From Bacillus sp. OK048 (GTDB taxonomy: Bacteria > Bacillota > Bacilli > Bacillales > Cytobacillaceae): DNA of 64,000 bases. The stretch spans positions 248,001-312,000 of the forward strand of contig NZ_FNHN01000007.1 in assembly GCF_900103525.1 (NCBI RefSeq). Reading direction: 5' to 3'. Position 1 is the first letter of the stretch; each line of letters begins with the position of its first letter. The position numbers and the translations under genes are program-made. Positions 34,205 to 44,564 of the stretch are shown here, in pieces. The notes beneath the pieces are model-generated. The model worked only from the letters and a program-made list of their open reading frames with translations, was not told the origin of the DNA and did no database searches.

Positions 34205-35098
34205 GTGAAAAGAGTTAGAAAAGCCATTATACCAGCTGCTGGTTTAGGAACGAGGTTCTTGCCAGTAACGAAAGCAATGCCGAAAGAAATGTTACCAATT
34301 GTCGATAAGCCAACGATTCAGTACATAATCGAAGAAGCTGTTGCTTCCGGTATTGAGGATATCATAATTGTTACAGGTAAAGGAAAGCGGGCCATTGAAG
34401 ATCACTTCGATAATGCGATGGAGCTTGAACAAAATCTAATCGAAAAAGAAAAGTATGATTTACTAGAAAAAGTTCAGTACCCAACAAACCTAGCAGACAT
34501 CCATTACATCCGGCAGAAAGAACCTAAAGGTCTTGGACATGCTGTATGGTGTGCTCGTAATTTTATTGGTAATGAACCGTTTGCTGTTCTATTAGGTGAT
34601 GACATTGTACAAAGTGATACTCCATGTTTAAAACAATTAATCAATCAGTATGAAGATACTTTCTCTTCCGTCATCGGTGTTCAAACTGTTCCTGACTCTG
34701 AAACACATCGTTATGGAATTATTGACCCTTCTACGCAGGAAGGACGTCGCTACCAAGTTAGTAACTTTGTAGAAAAACCAAAGCCAGGTACTGCTCCTTC
34801 TAATCTAGCGATTATGGGACGCTATATCTTAACACCAGAAATCTTCATGTTCCTCGATCGTCAGGAAAAAGGTGCAGGTGGCGAGATTCAGTTAACAGAT
34901 GCGATACAAAAGTTAAATGAAATCCAAAGAGTGTTTGCCTATGATTTTGAAGGTACACGCTATGACGTTGGAGAAAAGTTTGGCTTTGTTAAAACAACCA
35001 TTGAATTTGCATTGCAACACGAAGACCTCCATGACGATATGATAGATTACTTGAAAAACCTAGTTTCTTCATTAGATAAAGAAAAAGTAATCTTATAG
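34205..35098 (+). CDS. galU: UTP-glucose-1-phosphate uridylyltransferase
   Basis: 297 residues, full length for GalU/GtaB. The nucleotidyltransferase signature [16 protein letters not shown] stands near the start, then LLGDDIV, VEKPKPG, and the C-terminal [11 protein letters not shown]. It makes UDP-glucose, the substrate of the UDP-glucose dehydrogenase at 47894-49213 and a likely precursor for the polymer. The start is GTG 34205 with GAGGAGG upstream. Confidence 0.95.
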   Translation: MKRVRKAIIPAAGLGTRFLPVTKAMPKEMLPIVDKPTIQYIIEEAVASGIEDIIIVTGKGKRAIEDHFDNAMELEQNLIEKEKYDLLEKVQYPTNLADIHYIRQKEPKGLGHAVWCARNFIGNEPFAVLLGDDIVQSDTPCLKQLINQYEDTFSSVIGVQTVPDSETHRYGIIDPSTQEGRRYQVSNFVEKPKPGTAPSNLAIMGRYILTPEIFMFLDRQEKGAGGEIQLTDAIQKLNEIQRVFAYDFEGTRYDVGEKFGFVKTTIEFALQHEDLHDDMIDYLKNLVSSLDKEKVIL

Positions 35099-35117
35099 GA
35101 AAAGGAAGGGGTCTAAG

Positions 35118-35789
35118 TTGTCCAATCTAGCAAATCAAGAAGTTGGTTATATAGAAAAACAAAATACCAATGTAAATGATAGGAAGACCTATCTCTTTAC
35201 AAAAAGGTTGGTAGACATATTTGGATCTTTATGCGGAATTATACTTTTAAGTTTTCTCTTTGTGATTATTGCGGTCCTAATAAAGGTAGAAGATCCAAAA
35301 GGATCAGTCTTTTTCTCACAAAACCGTGTAGGGCTAAATGGAAAAAAGTTTAAAATGTATAAGTTTCGCTCCATGGTGTCAAATGCAGAAGAGAAGCTCG
35401 CTGAACTATTAAAATACAATGAAATAAACGGTGCCATGTTTAAAATGAAAGAAGACCCTCGAATTACAAAAGTGGGGAAGTTCATTCGGAAAACGAGTAT
35501 CGATGAACTACCCCAGCTTTTCAATGTATTAAAAGGGGATATGAGCTTAGTTGGTCCACGTCCACCTCTTCCTCGAGAGGTTGCGGTATATTCTGCTTAC
35601 GATAAGCAACGTTTATTGGTCACTCCGGGGTGTACAGGTCTTTGGCAGGTAAGTGGAAGAAATAGTCTGGGTTTTAGTGAAATGGTTGAACTAGATCTAC
35701 AATATATTCAAAAAAGAACTTTCTTCTTTGATATTAAGATTATTTTTAAAACGGTCCTAGTATTATTTGGTTCAAAAGATGCATTTTAG
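35118..35789 (+). CDS. Initiating sugar-phosphate transferase (bacterial sugar transferase family)
   Basis: 223 residues. One transmembrane helix (about residues 36-60) precedes a cytoplasmic catalytic domain with KMYKFRSM, DPRITKVGKFIRKTSIDELPQ, NVLKGDMSLVGPRP and GCTGLWQVSGR. This phosphoglycosyltransferase loads the first sugar phosphate onto undecaprenyl phosphate. The start is TTG 35118, preceded by AAGGAAGGGG. It follows galU by 19 bp. Confidence 0.94.
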   Translation: MSNLANQEVGYIEKQNTNVNDRKTYLFTKRLVDIFGSLCGIILLSFLFVIIAVLIKVEDPKGSVFFSQNRVGLNGKKFKMYKFRSMVSNAEEKLAELLKYNEINGAMFKMKEDPRITKVGKFIRKTSIDELPQLFNVLKGDMSLVGPRPPLPREVAVYSAYDKQRLLVTPGCTGLWQVSGRNSLGFSEMVELDLQYIQKRTFFFDIKIIFKTVLVLFGSKDAF

Positions 35790-35874
35790 AAAAGGTTACT
35801 TTTGTTGAAATCTGAATCAAAAATATATGTTGCGTGTCTTCGGGATTAGTTGGTTAATTGATTGTCAGATATCA

Positions 35875-36130
35875 AATAATATCGTCTATCGTACAAGTAA
35901 AGAACTAGAGTTGAGCTGTTAATATGCAGTGGACAGTTTCTTCACAGAAGAAAAACCTGAATTTATTTTTTACTACTGTAAAATTGGGCGAAATTGTAGC
36001 AAACGAGAATATCCAGCTGACTTCTAACATGGCACTCTATTAATTCAAACAAGCATAATTTCCAACAGAGGCCCATCATGGTGTTAAAACTTATCATGGT
36101 TAAGGTAACAAAGTTCATCTTTTATGACGC
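35875..36130 (+). pseudogene. Degraded GDP-L-fucose synthase (fcl/wcaG-type) fragment
   Basis: With stops and a lost frame, the plus strand still reads RTSKELELS, VDSFFTEEKPEFIF, KIGR...SKREYPADF and LLIQTSII. These match the GDP-fucose synthase order (KELDL, FF.E.KPE.VF, AAKVGG..AN..YPADF, NL.IQ.N.I). There is no intact start or end. Confidence 0.6.
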
Positions 36131-36240
36131 GAACTTGAAAGACTGGAGACTTTCTTTTGATGTAAGTTGTTAATGATATAGATGAGTTAAGAAAGTGTGA
36201 TGTAATCATCAATAATAGTTAATCAGTTGCTGGAATTTTA
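36131..36240 (+). pseudogene. Possible C-terminal fragment of a UDP-sugar dehydrogenase
   Basis: A short frame with stops reads FYDANLKDW and DIDELRKCDVIINN, resembling the C-terminus of UDP-glucose dehydrogenases of the polysaccharide-cluster type (DLDEFK..SDVIIANR). Weak, because only about 30 residues can be compared. Confidence 0.35.
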
Positions 36241-36299
36241 CTAGAAAAGTTCTAAGCAGGGAATCTTCTTGAGATAATGAATATGTGGATGTGATTATC

Positions 36300-36770
36300 G
36301 TGAAAAATAAGAAATTAAAATTGTGTTTTGCAGCTTCCACAGGAGGGCATTTTGAGCAGTTAATGATGTTAAAGCCCTTGATGGATAAACATGATAGCTT
36401 TATTTTGACAGAGAAAACTTTATATGCGGTAAATACAAAAGGAGTTAGGACATATTATCTTCAGCAGGTTAATCGAAAAGAAAAAACGGTGGTTCTCCGT
36501 TTGTTTATAAATGTACTCAAATCTTTGGTAGTTTTTATAAAAGAAAGACCTGATGCGGTGATCTGTACTGGTGTATTAGCTATGTTGCCGATGTGTTTAA
36601 TTTGCAAAGTATTCCGTAAGAAAGTGATTTATATTGAATCGTTTGCTAAGGTGACATCAGCAACTAAAAGTGGGAAATTAGTATATAAGTTTGCTGATCA
36701 GTTCTATGTTCAGTGGGAAAGCATGTTGAAGATATATCCAAATGCAATTTATTTAGGCGGAATATATTAG
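36300..36770 (+). CDS. PssD/Alg14-type glycosyltransferase subunit
   Basis: 156 residues. ASTGGHFEQLMML near the N-terminus, a membrane-associated helix (VLRLFINVLKSLVVFI), PDAVICTGVLAMLP and a C-terminal YIESFAKVTSATKSGK are all Alg14/PssD features. It recruits the catalytic PssE partner to the membrane and binds the lipid acceptor. GTG 36300 with GGATGTGA upstream is the preferred start; a GTG at 36285 is also in frame. The PssE gene starts 10 bp downstream. Confidence 0.88.
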   Translation: MKNKKLKLCFAASTGGHFEQLMMLKPLMDKHDSFILTEKTLYAVNTKGVRTYYLQQVNRKEKTVVLRLFINVLKSLVVFIKERPDAVICTGVLAMLPMCLICKVFRKKVIYIESFAKVTSATKSGKLVYKFADQFYVQWESMLKIYPNAIYLGGIY

Positions 36771-36780
36771 GAGAGAAAAA

Positions 36781-37257
36781 ATGATATTCGTAACGTTAGG
36801 CTCACAGAAGTTCCAATTTAATCGTTTGTTAGAGAAAATCGATGATTTAATTAAAAATGAAGTTATTAAAGATAGAGTATTTGCTCAGATTGGTGCAAGC
36901 GAATATATTCCTAAAAATTTTGAATCTGTTGATTATATGGATGCAGATGATTTTTCTGGAAAGGTGGGAATTAGTGATATTGTAATTACTCATGGCGGGA
37001 CGGGCGCAATCATCAGTGCAGTAAAAAAAGAAAAAAAAGTAATTGCAGTACCGAGATTAGCAAAATATGGTGAACACGTAGATGATCATCAATTGCAGCT
37101 ACTTAAACAGTTTGACGAGATGGGGATAATTATGGCGTGTTATGATTTGGATAATTTGGGGAGCATCTATGAGGAAATCTTAAGTGTTAGCCTGATGCCA
37201 TACCTATCGAATACAAAGCGGATACTTAATGAGATAGACAATTTCCTTTTGCTTTAG
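36781..37257 (+). CDS. PssE/Alg13-type glycosyltransferase subunit
   Basis: 158 residues of the GT28 C-terminal/Alg13 type: MIFVTLGSQKFQFNRLL, then DIVITHGGTGAI and KVIAVPRLAKYGEHVDDHQ, the UDP-sugar-binding site. Together with the PssD product upstream it adds the second sugar, often glucuronic acid or galactose. AGGAGAG lies before the ATG. Confidence 0.92.
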   Translation: MIFVTLGSQKFQFNRLLEKIDDLIKNEVIKDRVFAQIGASEYIPKNFESVDYMDADDFSGKVGISDIVITHGGTGAIISAVKKEKKVIAVPRLAKYGEHVDDHQLQLLKQFDEMGIIMACYDLDNLGSIYEEILSVSLMPYLSNTKRILNEIDNFLLL

Positions 37258-38004
37258 TGAATAATAACGCAAAGTTATCCTTTGTGATAAGCAAGGGGAA
37301 ATATATATTTGCTTTTTACGAAAGACTGCGGTCTGTTATTAGCAAATTTATGGTGCAAAATGGATCTGATTTGTTCTAATTGAAGATAATCTGAACTGAT
37401 AGATGCACTAGCTAACAAAAGGCTTTAATCATGATGATTTGCAACTACACTATAATAAAATTCCACATCACATTATTTATGAAGAGTTTTGGAAGATGCG
37501 GGTAATCTTTTTGAAAAATAAAAATTTTATTAAATGTGCAACTTGCTTCTATCTGAAGAGATAGTGGGTTTAACTTGAAATTATACGTATTATCATTGAA
37601 TCATATTCATGAAAATTAGGGGATTCATCAAAATATTAAGGAAATTGAACCTCCATCTAAACTTTGGTAAAGACTGAAATAATTTAATTTAGGCTACTAA
37701 TTAAGAGTTTGTTCAAGTGGATTTATATCAGATTAAAGATAAAATTTATACCGGTGACTAACCTTTACACATGATGGACGAAAACTATCGTATTATGTAC
37801 CGGTTAGTGATTAAAAATGGACTCTCTTCTATAATTAAACGAAACATGATAAAGTGCCATTTTCTATTAAGCGTTGAGCTCCAAGCTTTTAAATCTTTTT
37901 TGTGTAGCAAAGGAAGTTTTTTTTACGTAATTTTGCAAAATATAATGTACACATTTGTAATAATCAATTAAATAGTTAAGTTTGTTTTAAGATTGGAGGG
38001 GACT
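37258..38004. other. Intergenic region with degraded coding sequence
   Basis: About 750 bp without an intact gene. A broken frame at 37720-37920 reads DIYQIKDKIYTGD, MMDENYRIMYRLVIKNGLSS and further protein-like text with stops. The parent gene is not recognised. It is probably the debris of an older EPS gene. Confidence 0.45.
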
Positions 38005-39066
38005 ATGAGAGTATTGGTTGTTGGACCAAGTCCATTTAAATCTAAAGGGGGTATGGCAACTGTAATTAAGGAGATTATTGAGGATAGGGACTTATGTGAT
38101 ATATATAATATTGAATCCTACAGTTCCTATGCTGATGGTAATAAAGTGTATGTGCTTTTTTATTCATTAATATCCTTTGCATGGTTTTTCCTTACTAAGC
38201 GAAATTATGATGTCTACCATATTCATGCCGCGTCACGGGGAAGTACCTTTAGAAAAGGTTGGTATGTTAAAACAGTAAAAAAGTGGAAAAAAAAGGTGGT
38301 TTTTCATATTCATGGAGCCCAATATATGGAGTTTTATGATGAATTAAGCAATAAGAAAAAAGGAAATGTTCGCGACATATTGAAAGTTTCTGATTTAGTA
38401 GTTGCCTTGTCTAACGATTGGAAGAATAAATTTGAAAAAACATTTGGTATTACAAATTGTGTTGTACTGGAAAATGGTATCAACGTTTCAGGTCTTGCGT
38501 TAGCGGTGAATTCTCCGATCGAACATCAAAAAGAGTTTGTAATGTTAGGAAGAATGGGGAAGCGAAAAGGTACGTTTGATTTAGTATGTGCAGTAGAAAA
38601 AGCGGTTAAAATGGAGCCTGAGCTGAAATGCTATTTGGCTGGGGATGGAGAAGTTGAGAAGGTTAAAAAGTTAGTAGCAGGAAAGCATCTGGAGAAGAAT
38701 ATAATAATTATCGGTTGGGCAGATTTCGAAAAAAAAATATCGTTGTTGAGTAATGTTTCAACTGTAGTATTACCCTCATATAACGAGGGATTACCTATGG
38801 CAATTTTAGAAGGCATGGCGTGTGGGAAGGCAATTATTAGTACAAAAGTAGGAGCAATTCCGGAGGTTATAAAAGATGGAAAGAACGGCATTTTGATAAA
38901 TCCAGGCGATGTTGATGCATTGGCTGCAGCATTAGTAAAATGCTGTCGAAATACAGTTATGATCTCACAGATGTCAATTAGTAATATGACCAAAATTAAT
39001 GAGGAATATAGTACAGCTATAATGCACAGTAAACTGATGAAATTTTACAATCAACTAATGAGGTAG
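38005..39066 (+). CDS. Glycosyltransferase family 4 (GT-B)
   Basis: 353 residues. N-terminal acceptor domain with VVGPSPFKSKGGMATVI and VVFHIHGAQYMEFYDE. C-terminal nucleotide-sugar domain with FVMLGRMGKRKGTFDLV, then LPSYNEGLPMAILEGMACGK (split ...YNEGLPMAILEGMA) and the catalytic EX7E pattern. Cytoplasmic or peripheral, transferring a sugar to the lipid-linked repeat unit. GGAGGGG precedes the ATG. Confidence 0.93.
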   Translation: MRVLVVGPSPFKSKGGMATVIKEIIEDRDLCDIYNIESYSSYADGNKVYVLFYSLISFAWFFLTKRNYDVYHIHAASRGSTFRKGWYVKTVKKWKKKVVFHIHGAQYMEFYDELSNKKKGNVRDILKVSDLVVALSNDWKNKFEKTFGITNCVVLENGINVSGLALAVNSPIEHQKEFVMLGRMGKRKGTFDLVCAVEKAVKMEPELKCYLAGDGEVEKVKKLVAGKHLEKNIIIIGWADFEKKISLLSNVSTVVLPSYNEGLPMAILEGMACGKAIISTKVGAIPEVIKDGKNGILINPGDVDALAAALVKCCRNTVMISQMSISNMTKINEEYSTAIMHSKLMKFYNQLMR

Positions 39067-39078
39067 AGTACTTCGTGA

Positions 39079-39675
39079 GTGATTACAGAAAAGTGTAGTG
39101 ATTTAATGATAATGAAAAGAGACGAATTAAAGAAAATATTGAAAATGGAAAAAAGTTCTTACCTTAAAAAGGGAGTTATACCCCAGGTAGTTGTTAATTC
39201 CAAAAATGCAACAATATATAGGTTTCAAAAGTACTTAAGGTGTGAAGAATATCATTTTAATGCAGGAGATAGTTTGTATCACAAGGTAATGCTATTGTAT
39301 TATAAACGAAAGAAAAATCGCTTAGGGCAAAAATTGGGTTTTGATATTCCTGCAAATTGTTTTGGACCTGGTTTGCACATTCATCATGTTGGTCTGGTAA
39401 CTATTAATGGAGGATCCAAAATAGGGGACAGTTGTACTATTTTTGGAAATGTGTGTATAGGTGTTGGTAATTCAGGTGTACCTAGAATTGGAAATAACTG
39501 TACTTTGGGATTTGGCAGTATTATTATAGGTGGAATTACCATCGCAGATAATTGTCAAATAGGAGCAGGTTCAGTAGTTACAAAATCTATCTTTGAAAGT
39601 GGAAGTAAAGTTGCTGGGGTACCAGCAAAAATTATTGGTAATGTCGAAGGAAGATTATATGAATCCATTAATTAG
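39079..39675 (+). CDS. Serine-acetyltransferase-like hexapeptide acyltransferase
   Basis: 198 residues. A helical N-terminus of about 85 residues precedes a left-handed beta-helix of hexapeptide repeats (IHHVGLVTINGGSKIGD, IFGNVCIGVG, IGNNCTLGFGSIIIGG, VTKSIFESGSKVAGVPAKII). LHIHHVG contains the catalytic His. Such CysE-like proteins in EPS clusters O-acetylate sugars. The start is uncertain: GTG 39079 has no good ribosome site, and an ATG 12 codons in is an alternative. It overlaps the next gene by 17 bp. Confidence 0.85.
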   Translation: MITEKCSDLMIMKRDELKKILKMEKSSYLKKGVIPQVVVNSKNATIYRFQKYLRCEEYHFNAGDSLYHKVMLLYYKRKKNRLGQKLGFDIPANCFGPGLHIHHVGLVTINGGSKIGDSCTIFGNVCIGVGNSGVPRIGNNCTLGFGSIIIGGITIADNCQIGAGSVVTKSIFESGSKVAGVPAKIIGNVEGRLYESIN

Positions 39676-40672
39676 TATTATAATTCCTGTATATAATGTT
39701 GAAGAATATTTAGATAGGTGTTTTGAGAGTGTAAAAAAGCAAACATACAATAACTTAGAAATTATTTTTGTAAATGATGGATCACCAGATAACTGTGGCC
39801 CAATGTGCGATAAATATGCAAATGAAGATAACCGTGTAAAAGTTGTTCATAAAAATAATGAAGGACTAGGATTTGCACGTAATAGTGGATTAGATGTGGC
39901 TTCTGGGGATTATGTAGCATTTGTTGATTCAGATGATTTTGTTGCAGCAGATTATATTGAAAAATTATACGATGCTATAACAAGGAATGATGCTGACACA
40001 GCTATTTGTGGAATAGTACGTTATTTTAATAATGAAAAGCAGATTGCAAAGTCTATTTGTGAACGAGAAAAGATATATTTTGATGAAGAAATCATTGATA
40101 ATGTTCTATTGAATATGATTTCAAGTGAGCCAAGTGGGAAAGTTGAATCAATTATACCAGTCTCTGTTTGGCATGAGTTGTATTCGATGAAATTGATAAA
40201 TGATAATAATATACGCTTTCATTCTGAACGTGAGTTTATCTCAGAGGATGCAGTATTTCAAATTGATTATTTTAAGCATTCCCATAAGACAGTCATTATT
40301 CCGTATGAATTGTATTATTATTTTAGTTCACAAGAGGGATCTCTTTCTACAAAGTATAGAAAGAATCGTTTTGAGCAAGAAAAACAACTGGCATTTGAGT
40401 TGGATAGAAAATTAAAACAATTTGTAAGGCCAATTAATTATAAAAATCGAGTGGATAGGCTCTTTTTAGGTCGAGTAAGGACCTGCTTAATGATGGAACT
40501 AGAACATGGTAATACTAGCAGGTTTACAGAGATAGTAAATGATGAAATGGTGCAAGAGACATTAAAGTGTTATCCCTTTAATGAAAATCCTATTAAGATA
40601 AGAATATTTAATTTTTTCCTTAAGAAGAAAAATTGCTTTATGTTAAAGTTGTTAATCCAAATGAAAAGATAA
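39659..40672 (+). CDS. Glycosyltransferase family 2 (GT-A)
   Basis: 337 residues. GT2 domain: ISIIIPVYNVEEYLDRC, IIFVNDGSPDNCG, NNEGLGFARNSGLD, FVDSDDFVAADYI (DxD region). About 120 C-terminal residues are variable. ATG 39659 lies 8 nt after AAGGAAG and inside the end of the previous gene, so the two are translationally coupled. Adds a sugar to the repeat unit. Confidence 0.93.
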   Translation: MNPLISIIIPVYNVEEYLDRCFESVKKQTYNNLEIIFVNDGSPDNCGPMCDKYANEDNRVKVVHKNNEGLGFARNSGLDVASGDYVAFVDSDDFVAADYIEKLYDAITRNDADTAICGIVRYFNNEKQIAKSICEREKIYFDEEIIDNVLLNMISSEPSGKVESIIPVSVWHELYSMKLINDNNIRFHSEREFISEDAVFQIDYFKHSHKTVIIPYELYYYFSSQEGSLSTKYRKNRFEQEKQLAFELDRKLKQFVRPINYKNRVDRLFLGRVRTCLMMELEHGNTSRFTEIVNDEMVQETLKCYPFNENPIKIRIFNFFLKKKNCFMLKLLIQMKR

Positions 40673-40692
40673 GCGATAATGAGGAATATATA

Positions 40693-41685
40693 ATGAGAAA
40701 ATGCGTTTTTATAATCCCATATTTCGGGAGTTTTCCTGAGATGTTTCCAGTTTTTCTAAAAACATGTGAGTGGAATAAGGAGTTTAATTGGCTTTTATTT
40801 ACTGACAATAAAGAGACTTATAATTACCCAGATAATGTAAAAGTAGTGGAAATGACTTTTGAAGAAATGAAGTCAATTCTAAAGAGAAAATTTGATTTTC
40901 AAATTAGTCTTGAAGAACCACATAAATTGTGTGATTACAAACCTGCTTATGGCTATATTTTTGAGGATTATTTATCAGAATATAAGTTTTGGGGACATTG
41001 TGATATTGATACCATAATGGGGAATTTAAGCAGATTTATTACAGATGAGTTATTGGATAAGTATGACAAATTATTTTGCTTAGGACATATGGTTCTTTAT
41101 AGGAATACACTTCAGAATAATCGAGTTTTTATGTCAGATTTTAGAGGGAAAAGTTTATACCGAGATTCATTTTCGGATTCTAAGACTACTGTTTTTGATG
41201 AAACCTTCCGTAGTGAAAATAATATTAATACCATTTTCATTGATCAAGGCCTAAGGGTATTACAAGAGGATTGGTCAGTCAATTTTAAGATTCAACCAAC
41301 CAGGTTTATAAAAATAACATACAATTATAGAACTGGGAATTATGATGAAGAGTATCGAAAAGATGAGCTTTATGTATGGAGCAATGGAAACGTGTATAGG
41401 TATTATGTTGAAAATGGTTCTTTGTTACGTGAAGAGTTTTTGTATATGCATCTCCAATTGAGACGTATGAAGTATCATGAATCAATACTTGTGAGTAGGG
41501 AATTTAAAATAGTTCCTGAATCTTTTCTCCCCTTGGAAACATGGCCAATAACAATAAAAAGTTTTAATATAATTAAAAAGAAAACTTGGAATTATCATTT
41601 TATAAATATGAAAAGACATAACCTTAAAGATAAATATAAACGTTATAAGGAACGTTTGAGAATGTATGTAGAGAGGTTAAAATGA
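40693..41685 (+). CDS. DUF6625-type putative glycosyltransferase
   Basis: 330 residues starting RKCVFIIPYFGSFPEMFPVFL, with DNVKVVEMTF, KLCDYKPAYGYIFEDYL and FWGHCDIDTIMG, where DxD may bind the metal and nucleotide sugar. This N-terminal pattern is that of DUF6625 proteins found in polysaccharide clusters. The start at 40693 is taken for the GAGGAA site upstream. It overlaps the next gene by 4 nt (ATGA). Confidence 0.8.
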   Translation: MRKCVFIIPYFGSFPEMFPVFLKTCEWNKEFNWLLFTDNKETYNYPDNVKVVEMTFEEMKSILKRKFDFQISLEEPHKLCDYKPAYGYIFEDYLSEYKFWGHCDIDTIMGNLSRFITDELLDKYDKLFCLGHMVLYRNTLQNNRVFMSDFRGKSLYRDSFSDSKTTVFDETFRSENNINTIFIDQGLRVLQEDWSVNFKIQPTRFIKITYNYRTGNYDEEYRKDELYVWSNGNVYRYYVENGSLLREEFLYMHLQLRRMKYHESILVSREFKIVPESFLPLETWPITIKSFNIIKKKTWNYHFINMKRHNLKDKYKRYKERLRMYVERLK

Positions 41686-42353
41686 ATAAAATAAAATTTA
41701 TTGTTTTTTTACTGAGAGATTTTCCTAAGTCTGTATTCTTTAATTTCATTGTGTTTCCATTTGCAATTGCAATTAAGATGCCAGTCCGTATCCGGTACAA
41801 TGTTAAATTAGGAAAATTGAGGAAAAATTCTGTACAACTAAACTGTGTACCAAAGTATTTCATGGTTAAACTTGGTTTCCAAGGAGCTGGATTTGTTTCT
41901 GCAAATCATAGCTCGTTTTCTGTATTGAAAGATGGTTGTATTATATTTAGTGGAGAATGTGTGATTGCTGAAGGATTTAACATTTTTATAGATAATGGTG
42001 TTGTAACCATAGGAGAAGGGTTTTATTCTAATAGAAATTTTGAATTACAATGTGAAAGAGAAATTTCCATTGGACAGGATGTATTATTAGGATGGAATGT
42101 CAGTGTTCGAGACACAGATGGACATAAAACATATTTTAATGGTATTGAAAATAATGATAGAGAGTGTGTCGTTGTTAATAATCACGTCTGGATAGCTTCA
42201 CATTGTACAATACTTAAAGGAACACATTTAAGTCAGGGAAGCATAGTAGGTTGTAATAGTTTAGTCTGCGGCGTAAAAATGGAGCAACCTAACTGTTTAC
42301 TAGCTGGAGTTCCTGCCAGAGTTAAAAAGCAAGGAATTACTTGGAAAGAATAG
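41682..42353 (+). CDS. Hexapeptide-repeat acyltransferase (WcaF/maltose-acetyltransferase-like)
   Basis: 223 residues. The C-terminal half is a left-handed beta-helix ending in LLGWNVSVRDTDGHK, VVVNNHVWIASHCTILKG and VGCNSLVCG...LLAGVPARVKK, the hallmarks of the xenobiotic/maltose acetyltransferase group. Probably acetylates the polymer. Coupled to the previous gene by a 4-nt overlap. Confidence 0.9.
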   Translation: MNKIKFIVFLLRDFPKSVFFNFIVFPFAIAIKMPVRIRYNVKLGKLRKNSVQLNCVPKYFMVKLGFQGAGFVSANHSSFSVLKDGCIIFSGECVIAEGFNIFIDNGVVTIGEGFYSNRNFELQCEREISIGQDVLLGWNVSVRDTDGHKTYFNGIENNDRECVVVNNHVWIASHCTILKGTHLSQGSIVGCNSLVCGVKMEQPNCLLAGVPARVKKQGITWKE

Positions 42354-42393
42354 GTATTGATATGAACATTGTAGTTAAATGGGAGACAATATT

Positions 42394-43584
42394 ATGAGCC
42401 TCCAAGTTAAAGTAAAAAAGAAAGAACTAAGTTCATACTTTTTCGCAATTGTAATGTACCATATTTTCTTTGTGCGATGGTATTATTTTGAATCATATGA
42501 TTTATTTAAATACATACTTATATTTATTGCAGGGATTTTATTGTTATTAAATGTAAGGGTAATAAATCAAAAAAAAAATTTGACATTAAATTTTTTTGTT
42601 TTTCTATTTTGCTGTATTGCGTTATATTCATCATATCTCAATGCTGGTGGAGTTTCAGGATCAACATTAAGAGGTATTGTATTCATATGTACTGTTGTAG
42701 AAATTTTTGCGTTCATTAAGGTATTGGCTGTAAAGAAACAATTAAGTGTTCTTTTTAAGTCCTTCTACGTATTGAGTCTTTTTTACTGTGTTATTACTGA
42801 TTTGATTTTATTATTAATTCCGAACCTTTACTATGCTAATATAAGTAATTATTTTATTGGCAATAAATTTACGGTTTCATACTTGCATATATATCTTGTG
42901 ATTTTTTACTATTTTATCAATAAAGAAAAAATCGAACGCGGATTCAATTCGAAACGTATGATACTAATTTGCTATTTTTTATGGGCATTTATTATCAGTT
43001 TTATCACTGAATGCACAACAGGAATAATAGGATGTTTATTGGTATTAATATTTTTCAAAATTAAATCAAACCTATTTACTGCGAAAAAGTGGTTATTACT
43101 TCTTGCGGTTTCGGATTCTATTCTTATTTTGTTTGATAATCTAATTCTTTCAATACCGGTAGTACAATATTTTATTATCAACGTACTTGGTGAATCGCTT
43201 GATTTGCATGGAAGATTACAAATGTATGAAAGTGTATTACCGTTAATTCAAGAAGAATTTCTTTTTGGATATGGTGCTAACAATTATTATAATGTTTTAT
43301 ATTCCCTAGTAAAAGCGCCGAATGCACAAAACGGATTCCTGAATAGTTTAGTACAGTATGGCATTATTGGTACAGTTGCCCTAGTCATTCTTTTATATTT
43401 TATGCTTTGGTTAGGGCAAAACTCAAAAAGAGCTAAACCGTTCTTTATACTTGTGTTTATGTTGACAATATTATCTTCTGTGGAAATAACAATTAATATT
43501 TACTTCGTCTTCTTTGTTGCTCTGATTTTTGGAATTCGTTTGGAGGATGATGTGTCCGTAAGGAAGGACCTTATGGTTCGCTGA
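42394..43584 (+). CDS. wzy: Wzy-type polysaccharide polymerase
   Basis: 396 residues with about ten to twelve transmembrane helices and a large periplasm-facing loop that carries GRLQMYESVLPLIQEEFLFGYGANN, the O-antigen-ligase-like pattern (split GRLQMYESVLP and FLFGYGANN). It should polymerise flipped repeat units. ATG 42394 has GGGAG 8 nt upstream. Very AT-rich, like most wzy genes. Confidence 0.85.
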   Translation: MSLQVKVKKKELSSYFFAIVMYHIFFVRWYYFESYDLFKYILIFIAGILLLLNVRVINQKKNLTLNFFVFLFCCIALYSSYLNAGGVSGSTLRGIVFICTVVEIFAFIKVLAVKKQLSVLFKSFYVLSLFYCVITDLILLLIPNLYYANISNYFIGNKFTVSYLHIYLVIFYYFINKEKIERGFNSKRMILICYFLWAFIISFITECTTGIIGCLLVLIFFKIKSNLFTAKKWLLLLAVSDSILILFDNLILSIPVVQYFIINVLGESLDLHGRLQMYESVLPLIQEEFLFGYGANNYYNVLYSLVKAPNAQNGFLNSLVQYGIIGTVALVILLYFMLWLGQNSKRAKPFFILVFMLTILSSVEITINIYFVFFVALIFGIRLEDDVSVRKDLMVR

Positions 43585-44187
43585 TCTTCAAGAAATCTGA
43601 ACAATCTCGCTAGGCGATAAGCTTTATTTCTTTAGGTTGATGATTGGCTATTTCTAGTATTCTGCCTTCTGTATATTGCCATGGCATAGTGTCACTTGTG
43701 CCAAATTTGAGAGCCACCAGTACAACAGAAGATCCACCATTAAAAAGGATTCGTACCAGGTTGTCACTTTACATGAAGCCCCTACGGACATGGATTCCCC
43801 GCCAGAAAGTCAGAATCCATGAGGCTGGCTCTTGTCATGGCAGAGGTGGCTCTTAAATCTGTCCGAAGTGGCACTTTTGCATGGTTGTATACACTTCTAC
43901 CTACCTTAATTTTATTCGCCGTTTTTAGGAGCCCAGGTCCAAGAATTTCTAATATTTTTTGCTTTACACCATTATGGATAGGTTCCTTTGGATTTACTAA
44001 CATCCTCTCATGCAAACTATTGGGATGCTTCGCTTATCTCCTTGGACCTGTTGCAATAAGGTTCAAAATATACACGGTAAGAAGAACCTTTAGTTTTACA
44101 TTTAGACAATGATAGTTTCATGAAAGAGTAACAATGTTTGAAACAAACTATTAATTAGGTACTACACCTTCTAAAAGTCGGTCAGGA
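43585..44187. other. Gene-free region with decayed sequence
   Basis: No intact gene. Short protein-like runs on the minus strand (e.g. GGSSVVLVALKFGTSD and ILEIANHQPKE around 43620-43755) point to decayed coding sequence of unknown origin. The right end leads into the IS3 remnant. Confidence 0.4.
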
Positions 44188-44457
44188 GTGAGTAATTACA
44201 TCCTCACTAAGAGCCCATTTTCTGAATCTGTAAATACCGCTCCAACTATGAGAATGAAGGATTTGTTTCAATCAATGATGACATGGGTTAAGGTATTCGT
44301 CCTTTGGTACAACTACAACTATTACTATAGTGAGAAGAAGTTTTTCACATCACATAAGCATCAAAGTGGACAAGTTGAATTAGTACTAAGAAACTGCATC
44401 AAAATTGGTGAAACTGCGAAGTTCGTTATTGGCAGCTCAAACGGAAAAATCTAGGGG
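44188..44457 (+). mobile_element. IS3-family transposase C-terminal remnant
   Basis: The frame reads SPFSESVNTAP, VFVLWYNYNYYYSEKKFFTSHKH and HQSGQVELVLRNC. These line up with the end of IS3-type integrases (NPYSEALFRT..., FVDWYNHRHRHS.I.FVTP..RHSG). The rest of the element and both ends are missing. It lies between wzy and wzx. Confidence 0.7.
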
Positions 44458-44564
44458 AATCAAATTGAGCCTAAAACTTAATGCATTTTTGAGGGGCTTT
44501 GAGCAAAATAAATCTCCTTAGATACCACAACTATCTTGACAATTAAAGAGGAGAAGAGTAGTTA